A stretch of DNA of 6,716 nucleotides, from contig JAGOBN010000228.1 of NCBI GenBank assembly GCA_017999235.1, positions 1 through 6,716 of the forward strand, read 5' to 3'. Positions within the stretch are counted from its first letter, which is position 1, and each line of letters begins with the position of its first letter. Made by a program: the position numbers and the translations under genes. The DNA comes from Anaerolineales bacterium. Lineage in GTDB: Bacteria; Chloroflexota; Anaerolineae; Anaerolineales; UBA6663. The notes beneath the pieces are model-generated. The model was not told the origin of the DNA. It did no database searches and saw nothing but the letters and a program-made list of their open reading frames with translations. This document shows positions 1-6,207 of this stretch, in pieces.

Positions 1-1883
1 CCCAGGCTCCCGCCGGCCGGCGTAAATTTGCAGGCATTGCTCAGCAGATTGACCAGCATCTGCTTGAGCCGGCGTTCATCCGCCAGCACTTCCGCCGCCG
101 CCGGATCGACCGCCACCGTCACCGACAACCCGTTGCGCTGCGCGGTTTCCCGGATCAGGCGCACGCTGGCCTGGCATACGGCGGCCACGTCCACGGGCTC
201 CAGCTGCAGCTGCAATTGGCCGGCTTCAATTTTGGAGAGGTCGAGAATGTCGTTGATCACGGCCAGCAGGTGCCGGCCGCTCTCTTCGATACCGGCCACG
301 GCGTCCGCCTGCTCCGGCGCCAGCGCGCCAAAGCCGCCTTCTTGCAGCACCTCGGCCAAACCGAGCACGGTATTGAGCGGGGTCCGCAGCTCGTGGCTCA
401 TGCTGGCCAAAAACTCGTCCTTGGCGCGCGCCGCGCGGGCCAGCTCGGCGTTGGCGGCGCTCAAATCGGCGGTGCGCGCCGCCACGCGCGCCGCCAACTG
501 CGCGCGTTCCGCTTCCAACGCTTGGTTGGCGGCTTCCAATTGATGCGTGCGCTCGAGCACCCGCTGCTCCAGGGCCTGGTTCAGCTGGCGGATGGCGGTC
601 TCCGCCTGGAGCCGGTCGGTGACATCGCGCATGATGGCGCACAACAGCCAGCCGGTCTCGGTTTGGATGGGATACGCCACCGCCTCCACCGTGCGCCGCG
701 TGCCTTCCGGCCGCCAAATTTCCAACGTGCGGTATTCGTAAGCCCACGGCATCTGCCCGGTGCTCAGCACTTGCATAACGCCGGCGCGCAGCTGGGCGCG
801 GCTCTCCGGGGTGCGGCGTTCGGGCAGCGCCAAGTCATCCATCAACTCCCACAGCGGCCGGCCCAGGGCCGCCGGCCGGCCCAAGCCCGTGATCGCTTCC
901 TGGGCCACGCTCCATTCGACCACGCGGCCCTGCTCGTCCGTCATGGTGATGCCGTCCGACGAGTTCTCGACCAGCAGCCGGTACTTGGCCTCATTGGCGC
1001 GCAAGTCGGCTTCGCTTTGTTGGCGCTGCGAGATATCCTGCACCAGGGCCGCGAAATGCGTGATGATGTCGCCGTCGGCGCGGACCGGCACCAGCACGCT
1101 TTCCTGGGTGTACAAGCGGCCGTCCTGACGCCGGTTCACCAGCTCCCCGCGCCACACCTGGCCGGCCAGGAGCGCGGCCCACAAAGCTTCATATAAAGCC
1201 GGGCTCTGCCAGCCGGATTTGAGCAGCCGCATGGATTGGCCGCGCAGTTCGGCAGCGGTATAGCCCGTCAGCGCGCTGACCGCCGGGTTGGAATAGACCA
1301 CGCGCCCCTGCCGATCGGTCAACAGCAGGCCGACTGGCATGGCTTCCACGCCGGCGGCCAGCAGACGGGAGTGGGTCTCGGCCTGCCGCGGCTCGGTCAG
1401 ATCGGTCAGCGTGATCACGGTTTCGCCGGGTTGGGTGGCGCGGCCCCCCGGTTGGCAAATCAGACGGGCCGGCCGCCACTGGCCGTCCGGCCGCCGCAAG
1501 CGCGCCTCATAGTGATAAGCCGCGCCGGCGGGCGCCTGGGTGAGCGCCTGCAGCCACTGGGGAAAATCTTCCGGCAGCAGCACCATGGCAAATGGCTGCC
1601 CGAGCAGCGCGGCCGCGTCATAGCCCACCAGCGCAGCCGCGGCCGGGTTGGCGTACGTGACGCAGTGCCGGGCATCCAACCGCACCACACCCTGCCCCAA
1701 GGCATCCAGGACGGACCGCGCCCACGCCGCCTCCGGGTCCGCCGCCCGCCGGGTTGAGCACAGCCACAGCCAGACGCCCAGGCCGCCCAGCGCCGCCGAC
1801 ACGACGCCGGCCGGGCCCGCCAACAGCGCCGCCGCGCCGGCCGCCATCGCCACGCCTACGCCGAGCAGGAGCCGGCGTCTCAT
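1..1883 (-). CDS. Membrane-anchored sensor histidine kinase with three PAS domains (C-terminus off the left edge)
   Basis: The frame stays open from the ATG at 1881-1883 to the window edge, giving 627 residues and no stop. Residues 5-23 and 25-42 form a hydrophobic hairpin after an Arg-rich N-terminus, so the rest should be cytoplasmic. PAS domains lie at about 52-166, 172-291 and 294-426; the second has the typical NPA...GY...L.G pattern. A long charged helix (about 427-488) leads into HisKA with SHELRTPLN, phospho-acceptor H497 (393-395). The N-box begins the HATPase domain (SNACKFTP, Asn616); the G1, F and G2 boxes lie beyond the edge. It would autophosphorylate on H497 in response to signals bound by the PAS domains; no cofactor can be named. 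The start is uncertain: there is no strong ribosome site before the ATG, and a GTG at about 1957 downstream of AGGTGA is an in-frame alternative. The gene stands 402 bases after the receptor gene, so it is probably a separate transcription unit. Confidence 0.93.
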   Translation of the reverse strand, partial: MRRRLLLGVGVAMAAGAAALLAGPAGVVSAALGGLGVWLWLCSTRRAADPEAAWARSVLDALGQGVVRLDARHCVTYANPAAAALVGYDAAALLGQPFAMVLLPEDFPQWLQALTQAPAGAAYHYEARLRRPDGQWRPARLICQPGGRATQPGETVITLTDLTEPRQAETHSRLLAAGVEAMPVGLLLTDRQGRVVYSNPAVSALTGYTAAELRGQSMRLLKSGWQSPALYEALWAALLAGQVWRGELVNRRQDGRLYTQESVLVPVRADGDIITHFAALVQDISQRQQSEADLRANEAKYRLLVENSSDGITMTDEQGRVVEWSVAQEAITGLGRPAALGRPLWELMDDLALPERRTPESRAQLRAGVMQVLSTGQMPWAYEYRTLEIWRPEGTRRTVEAVAYPIQTETGWLLCAIMRDVTDRLQAETAIRQLNQALEQRVLERTHQLEAANQALEAERAQLAARVAARTADLSAANAELARAARAKDEFLASMSHELRTPLNTVLGLAEVLQEGGFGALAPEQADAVAGIEESGRHLLAVINDILDLSKIEAGQLQLQLEPVDVAAVCQASVRLIRETAQRNGLSVTVAVDPAAAEVLADERRLKQMLVNLLSNACKFTPAGGSL

Positions 1884-1966
1884 GTCTGCGCCGCCAGTCT
1901 CGCCAGCCCGGCCAGGGCCACGACGCTGCCGGTCGCGGCCGGCAGCCACCACACACACTGTGCCAT
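1880..1966 (-). CDS. Possible 28-residue hydrophobic leader ORF overlapping the kinase start
   Basis: An ATG at 1964-1966 opens a 28-codon frame whose TGA overlaps the kinase ATG as ATGA (1880-1883), the arrangement usual for translationally coupled genes. The peptide starts MAQCVWWLPAATG and is largely hydrophobic with only one charged residue, an Arg. AGGTGA lies one base before the ATG, which is too close for a normal ribosome site, while a GGAG lies further up near 1984. The frame is open upstream to 2155, but that longer version looks like random sequence. It could be a leader peptide that couples translation to the kinase, a small membrane protein, or chance. I do not recognise it. Confidence 0.2.
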   Translation of the reverse strand: MAQCVWWLPAATGSVVALAGLARLAAQT

Positions 1967-2136
1967 GTCACCTATGGAGTCGCGCTCCAGATCCCGTTGG
2001 GTCTGAGGCGCGTGTATGCCAATCGGCCAAAAGGACGCGCTTGAGCCTGATCGTGGATCGAACGGCGTTGGGGAAGCCTGTCCGCAGCTTAAGTGGGCAA
2101 GATTGCTCGGATAAACCCATCTTAGCCCCGGCGGTT

Positions 2137-2161
2137 CTAACCAATGGGCTGGCATGGTTAG
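2137..2161. repeat. Inverted repeat in the intergenic region (operator-like or RNA hairpin)
   Basis: CTAACCA-A-TG pairs with CA-TGGTTAG around the six-base loop GGCTGG, giving nine base pairs with one bulged A. No T-run follows on either strand, so it does not look like an intrinsic terminator. It sits about 250 bases upstream of the PAS kinase start. It could be a regulator binding site or a structured leader segment; the sequence does not decide. Confidence 0.4.
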
Positions 2162-2223
2162 CGTCGCTTAGGAGTTGGGCCGTTCCATCCCGCCGGCTCA
2201 AACGATTCTTTGACCCACAACGC

Positions 2224-2252
2224 AAGATCGGGAGGCGCCGCCCCCCGATCTT
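2224..2252 (-). terminator. Hairpin downstream of the chemoreceptor gene, possible terminator of the operon
   Basis: AAGATCGGG (2224-2232) pairs perfectly with CCCGATCTT (2244-2252). Inside, after one A-C mismatch, three further pairs can form around a three-base loop. The hairpin begins 33 bases after the receptor stop codon, where a terminator would be expected. On the minus strand it is followed by GCGTTGTGGG, so the usual U-tract is missing and intrinsic termination may be weak. Confidence 0.5.
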
Positions 2253-2285
2253 AATGACCTTACAACCTGCGCCGGCCGGCCGCGT

Positions 2286-5200
2286 CTAGTTGAGCGACCG
2301 GCGGTGTTGAGCCGCACAGCCCTTCAGTTCCGTGTCAATCTTGCGGATATGGTTCACCAGCCAGTCGCCGATCTCGTTTTTTACCTCAATGATCAAATCG
2401 CTGCTGCCGCCTTCACGATAGTAGCGGTCCCGGATGCGCTGGAACTTTTCCACAAAGCGGGCGTGGGCCTGCTTGTTAATCCCGGCCACCGGACATTGAT
2501 GCTTCTCCATACAGCCCTCTTCCCAGGAGAAGTGCTGATCCACATACACGCTGAGAAAATCCAAAATCGGCTCAATCTGATCGCGGCCATGCCCTTGGGT
2601 CATGGCGGCCAGCAAGGCGTTGATCTGCTTAAACAACTCCCGGTGCTGCTGGTCCACCTTGGCGTCGCCGGTGGCCAGTGAGTCATCCCAGACGTAGGTC
2701 TTGACGGCCGCTGGCGCGGCGAGAGCTGACCGGCCGTTGCCGTTCCCGGCCCCGTTGGACAGCGGGCTGGACGCCGGCCGGACGGCGCGTTCTGCGCGGT
2801 GTCCGGGGGCGGGGGGCGGCGCCGGCTTGGCGGCCGGGCTGGGCGCGGCGCGCCGCGCCGGCGTTTTATCGGGTCCTCGTCCGGCCTCCCGGGCGGCCGG
2901 CGGCGCCGCCGTCTCAGACAACCGGAACTGCAAGACCACTTCCTGGAGCGACTGCGCCAGACCATGCAGAGCTTGGGCAGCCTGGCCCACATCGGCCACC
3001 TGGGCATTCATCTGCTCCGTGGCCGCGCTGACTTCCTCGGTGGCCGCGCTGTTCTCTTCCGAAACGCTGGCGATGTTCTCGATGGACTGCAGGACTTCCT
3101 GGGCGCCGGCGGCCATCTGCTCGGTGGCGGCGGTGTTTTCCTCCACGACGGCGCTGACGCTGTCGAGATGATTGACCACGCGGTCATTCAACTCGCTGGC
3201 TGTATTGGCCAGATTCCGGTTTTGGCGCGCCGTGGCGCCGGCTGATCCCACGGCCTCTTCCAGAGACTGGCGGGCGCGGCCCATGGCCGTCACGGCGGCT
3301 TCAATCGCGTGAACTTGGCCCTGTAACGCCTGGGTTTCGCTGACGATGGCGCCAAAGGCTTCGCCCGCCGACTGCGTGGCCGTGGTGGCCGTGCTGACGT
3401 CGGCGCCGGCGGCCTGCATGGCCTCGGCCACTTCCCCGGCGCCGGCCTGCACCATTTGGATCATGGTCCCGATTTCTTTGGTGGCCTCGGCGGAACGCTC
3501 GGCCAGTTTGCGGACTTCATCGGCCACGACCGCAAAGCCCTTGCCATGCGCGCCGGCGCGGGCGGCTTCAATGGCGGCGTTGAGCGCCAGCAGATTGGTC
3601 TGCGCGGCGATGTCGTTGATCGTCTCTACAATCGCGCCCACCTGGCCGGTGCGCTTCCCCAAATCCCGCACCCGTCCGGCCAACTGTTCCGTCGCCCGCC
3701 GGACCCGGTCCATGCCCGTCATGCTGTCGTGCGCCAGGCGCGCCCCGTCGCCGGCCGAATGGGCGGTCTGCCGGGCGGCCGCCGCCACCGCGCTGGTGGC
3801 CGCGCCGACGGTGTTCAAGCTCTCAACCAGGCCGGCCTGCGTCGACACCGTTTGATCCAGGCTGCGCGTCTGCGTCTCGGCCCCCTCCCGGATCTGGCCG
3901 ATGGCCTCCGCCAATTGGCCCATGGTGGCCGACGTCTGCGCCACGGCTTGCGCCTGCTCTTGCGCGCCCCGGGCGACCCCGTCGATGGCGCGGCGCATCT
4001 CTTCCAGCGAGGCGGCCGTGCGGGTGACGCCCTCCGACTGCTGGGCCGTGCCGCGCGCCACTTGCTGCATGGTGGTGCTGATCTGCTGCGTGGCCTGCTC
4101 CGCTTGCAGCGACGTCTGCGTCAAGCGCTCGGAGGCCCGGCCCAGCGCGCTCGCTTCCTGCTCCACCCGGCCAATCAGCTGCCGCAAGCTGGCGGTCATC
4201 TCCGCAAACGCCGTCCCCAGACGATCCTTCTCGGACAGCGGCGTCACGGTCTGCGTCAGATCGCCGGCCGCGATGCGCGCCGCGGCGCCGGCCATCCCGT
4301 CCAGATAGGCCGTCATGCGGCGGAAGGCGCCGGCGAGCTGACCGACTTCATCCGCAGAATACACGCTGGGCCGCTGATTGAGGTCGCCGGCCGCAATGCC
4401 TTCGGCGGCCCGCACCACTTCGCTCAACGGGCGCGTGATGCCGCGCGCGATCAAAAACCCCAGCCCCGCCGCGCTCGCCGCCGCCACCATCATCACCACC
4501 CACAGGAGCACGCGGGTGTCGGCCACCAGTTGATTATTGGCGGTCTCAGTGGCTTTGAAGTCAGCCTGGACCACCGCCGCCAAGTGGGCGGCCCCATCCA
4601 GCACCGCTTCACTGGCCGGGTTCAGGGTCTCGGTCACCAAGCTTTCTTGAGCGGCACGCGCCTGGGCCATGGCCTCCACGGCTGCGCGGTACGCGGTCAG
4701 GCCCTCGGCCGCCTGCTGGGCCAGAGCGCGCTGGTCCACGGAGGCGCGCGCCGCGAAAGCGGTGAGGGCCGCCTGCGCGGCCTGTTCGGCTTGCCGGGCG
4801 CTTTCCAGGTCGCTGTCCCCGCCGGCGGCCAGCTCCGCGGCGGCCAGCCGCAGACGCGTGAAGTGCACCAGCGCTTGGTTGGCGTTATCCACCGGCGCGG
4901 CAGCGCTGAACTGGAGCGCCTCTTCACGGAGGGCCTCAAATTGGCTTAGCAGCGGCGGCACCTGCTGGGTCTGCACCTCCGCCCACACCGTCAGGGTGTT
5001 ATCCAGCGCCTGCACCAGCTCTTGCAGCGCCGCGTCATACCGCAATTCGCCTTGCACGACCTGCTGCAGCGGTTCGGTGAACTCGGCTTCGGCCAGGTGC
5101 GTCGGCGCCACCGCCAGCGCTTCATCCAGCACGGCCATTTCCGCCCCCATCCGCTCCAAGTCGGCGCGGTCGTGCGTGCGCAGGTAGCGCGTGGCGTACA

Positions 5201-5408
5201 ATTGGACGGCCAGCAACCGATAGCTGATAGTTTCAACCAAAACCTGGTCGCGGGCCAGATCCTCCGCCAGATAAATCGACTGGCGGTCGATCTCATCCAT
5301 TCGGATGAGCGCCACCTCCCCCATGGCCAGCAGCAGGGCCAGAATCACCCCGTACCCAAACAGGATCTTCGTTCCAATCTTGAAGCGGTTGAGGAAGGTC
5401 ATACGCAT
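2286..5408 (-). CDS. Methyl-accepting chemotaxis protein with C-terminal bacteriohemerythrin domain
   Basis: A complete 1040-residue receptor. TM1 is at about 14-36 and TM2 at about 300-322, enclosing an all-helical extracytoplasmic domain of roughly 260 residues, a length that fits a helical bimodular (HBM-like) sensor. Two HAMP domains follow in tandem (about 319-370 and 371-414; both contain AAGDL). Next is a very long coiled-coil signalling domain (about 415-830) whose conserved tip is [19 protein letters not shown] (601-619) followed by [17 protein letters not shown] Pro/Ala/Arg-rich linker (831-903) leads to a hemerythrin domain (about 904-1030). Its iron ligands by family pattern are H922, H959, E963, H982, H1020 and D1025; the expected His at 978 is Asn. 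It should signal to CheA/CheW from an external ligand and from cytoplasmic O2, NO or redox state. It is last in the operon with two receivers and a kinase. The ATG at 5406-5408 has GGGAG 12 bases upstream; M3 (5400-5402) is an alternative start. Confidence 0.96.
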   Translation of the reverse strand: MRMTFLNRFKIGTKILFGYGVILALLLAMGEVALIRMDEIDRQSIYLAEDLARDQVLVETISYRLLAVQLYATRYLRTHDRADLERMGAEMAVLDEALAVAPTHLAEAEFTEPLQQVVQGELRYDAALQELVQALDNTLTVWAEVQTQQVPPLLSQFEALREEALQFSAAAPVDNANQALVHFTRLRLAAAELAAGGDSDLESARQAEQAAQAALTAFAARASVDQRALAQQAAEGLTAYRAAVEAMAQARAAQESLVTETLNPASEAVLDGAAHLAAVVQADFKATETANNQLVADTRVLLWVVMMVAAASAAGLGFLIARGITRPLSEVVRAAEGIAAGDLNQRPSVYSADEVGQLAGAFRRMTAYLDGMAGAAARIAAGDLTQTVTPLSEKDRLGTAFAEMTASLRQLIGRVEQEASALGRASERLTQTSLQAEQATQQISTTMQQVARGTAQQSEGVTRTAASLEEMRRAIDGVARGAQEQAQAVAQTSATMGQLAEAIGQIREGAETQTRSLDQTVSTQAGLVESLNTVGAATSAVAAAARQTAHSAGDGARLAHDSMTGMDRVRRATEQLAGRVRDLGKRTGQVGAIVETINDIAAQTNLLALNAAIEAARAGAHGKGFAVVADEVRKLAERSAEATKEIGTMIQMVQAGAGEVAEAMQAAGADVSTATTATQSAGEAFGAIVSETQALQGQVHAIEAAVTAMGRARQSLEEAVGSAGATARQNRNLANTASELNDRVVNHLDSVSAVVEENTAATEQMAAGAQEVLQSIENIASVSEENSAATEEVSAATEQMNAQVADVGQAAQALHGLAQSLQEVVLQFRLSETAAPPAAREAGRGPDKTPARRAAPSPAAKPAPPPAPGHRAERAVRPASSPLSNGAGNGNGRSALAAPAAVKTYVWDDSLATGDAKVDQQHRELFKQINALLAAMTQGHGRDQIEPILDFLSVYVDQHFSWEEGCMEKHQCPVAGINKQAHARFVEKFQRIRDRYYREGGSSDLIIEVKNEIGDWLVNHIRKIDTELKGCAAQHRRSLN

Positions 5409-5439
5409 AGCGGCACTCGACTCCCGAATCTATAAAACT

Positions 5440-5808
5440 TCAGGCCGGCCGGCTGGCTAAAGCCTGCTGCAATACGGCCATCAGCTTATCCACCGCCAAT
5501 GGCTTGGTCAGGCACGAGAACGCCCCCAGCCGGGTTGATTCGAGCATATCCCCCTGGCCGGCCTGGCCCGTGAACATGACTACCGGCAGACGCGGCGCCA
5601 CCCGCCGAATGATCCGCAGGGCGTTAATGCCGTCCAATTTGGGCATCCGAATATCCATCACCACCCCTTCCCAGCCGCCATCCAGCACCCGCAGCACCGC
5701 TTCCACGCCATCCGCGGCGGTATCGGTCTGATGTCCGGCGGCCCGCAGTTCGTCCGCCAGATACTGCGCCAAGTCGCGCTCGTCATCCACAATCAAGATT
5801 TTCGCCAT
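5440..5808 (-). CDS. Single-domain response regulator (CheY-like receiver), second of a pair
   Basis: 122 residues make up one receiver domain with no output domain. The acidic pocket is D8-D9, the phospho-acceptor is D52 in VVMDIRMPKLDG, and the switch and catalytic residues are T80 (MFTG) and K102 (LTKP). All key residues are present, so it should be phosphorylated by a histidine kinase and act through protein-protein contacts, as CheY or Spo0F do. It lies 27 bases after the first receiver gene and 31 bases before the receptor gene. The ATG is preceded by GGAGACGGAGAC, two overlapping ribosome-site options. It matches the neighbouring receiver at roughly one third of positions in a manual alignment, so the two are likely old paralogues with different partners. 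The sequence does not show whether it acts on motility or in a phosphorelay. Confidence 0.95.
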   Translation of the reverse strand: MAKILIVDDERDLAQYLADELRAAGHQTDTAADGVEAVLRVLDGGWEGVVMDIRMPKLDGINALRIIRRVAPRLPVVMFTGQAGQGDMLESTRLGAFSCLTKPLAVDKLMAVLQQALASRPA

Positions 5809-5820
5809 GTCTCCGTCTCC
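5809..5820 (-). promoter_or_regulatory. Ribosome binding site of the second receiver
   Basis: On the minus strand GGAGACGGAGAC ends directly at the ATG. The distal GGAG (5817-5820) leaves 8 bases to the start and is the likely functional site; the proximal GGAG leaves only 2. Confidence 0.6.
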
Positions 5821-5835
5821 TAGCGGGCGGCAGTC

Positions 5836-6204
5836 TCAGAGGACGCGCTTGGCAGCCAACGCCTCGTTGATTTCGGTTAATAACTGGTCGAATTGCACGG
5901 GCTTGCTCAAGCACGTGATCCCATAGGCCGAGGCTTGGGCCATGTAGCCCCGGCCCACATGCCCGGTCAAACCCAGGATCGGGGTCCCGGGCGTCAGCTT
6001 GCGCAGGATGCGAATGACTTGGATGCCGTCCAGGCCCGGCATAAACATATCCAGCAGATACAGGTCAAACCGTTCCTCCGCGGCCGCCACCACCGCATCG
6101 GCCCCGTTGCTGACCGCCGTCACGCCAAAGCGCTGACTGGTCAACTCATCCACCAAAAAATTCCGCAGGTCGGTTTCGTCTTCCGCCACCAAAATTCTCG
6201 CCAT
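5836..6204 (-). CDS. Single-domain response regulator (CheY-like receiver), first of a pair
   Basis: 122 residues form one receiver domain. The acidic pair is E8-D9, the phospho-acceptor is D52 in LLDMFMPGLDG, and T80 (GLTG) and K101 (LSKP) complete the active site. There is no DNA-binding or enzymatic output domain. The gene starts three bases after the stop of the upstream kinase gene, and its ribosome site lies inside that gene's last codons, so the two are probably translated together. That makes the kinase the likeliest phospho-donor, which is inference. Its alpha-4 region (GHVGRGYMAQASAYGIT) differs from that of the second receiver, which suggests different output partners. Confidence 0.95.
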   Translation of the reverse strand: MARILVAEDETDLRNFLVDELTSQRFGVTAVSNGADAVVAAAEERFDLYLLDMFMPGLDGIQVIRILRKLTPGTPILGLTGHVGRGYMAQASAYGITCLSKPVQFDQLLTEINEALAAKRVL

Positions 6205-6207
6205 AGG

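Larger units (their letters stand above)
1884..2285. other. Intergenic region between the receptor gene and the PAS kinase gene
   Basis: These 402 bases carry no recognisable gene. Minus-strand frames here (1968-2225 and the upstream part of 1880-2155) have compositions unlike the neighbouring proteins and no ribosome sites. The region is visibly less GC-rich than its flanks, as expected for non-coding DNA in this genome. It holds a terminator-like hairpin near the receptor stop codon, a second inverted repeat at 2137-2161, and presumably the promoter of the PAS kinase. I could not pick out a convincing -35/-10 pair, and nothing matched a riboswitch or tRNA that I recognise. Confidence 0.7.

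Noticed and set aside
216..1196. A 326-codon open frame on the plus strand
   Set aside because: It is antisense to the PAS domains and HisKA of the left kinase, which are clearly recognisable in the minus-strand frame that stays open across the whole stretch.
1..1971. Apparent fragmentation of the left kinase into several short minus-strand frames (226-747, 991-1182, 1189-1479, 1460-1705, 1618-1971)
   Set aside because: These are other frames. Following the frame from the ATG at 1883 gives an uninterrupted 627-residue kinase to the window edge, so there is no frameshift or pseudogene.
2125..2165. A GGTTCTAACC element resembling a tRNA T-arm
   Set aside because: No acceptor stem, anticodon arm or CCA-proximal structure can be drawn around it.
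1968..2225. An 85-codon minus-strand frame in the intergenic region
   Set aside because: It starts with TTG inside the terminator-like hairpin, has no ribosome site and no recognisable protein features.
2832..3000. A low-complexity Pro/Ala/Arg stretch (residues 831-903 of the receptor) as a possible frameshift artefact
   Set aside because: The frame continues cleanly into the conserved hemerythrin domain, and disordered linkers of this composition are normal between receptor and fused domains in GC-rich genomes.
3456..4949. A 497-codon open frame on the plus strand
   Set aside because: It is antisense to the well-supported chemoreceptor gene. Its product is rich in Arg, His and Gly with His runs, typical of reverse frames of GC-rich genes, and shows no recognisable domain.
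5425..5442. A TATAGA-like box between the second receiver and the receptor gene as an internal promoter
   Set aside because: The match to a -10 box is partial, no -35 box is evident, and the 31-base gap fits simple co-transcription.
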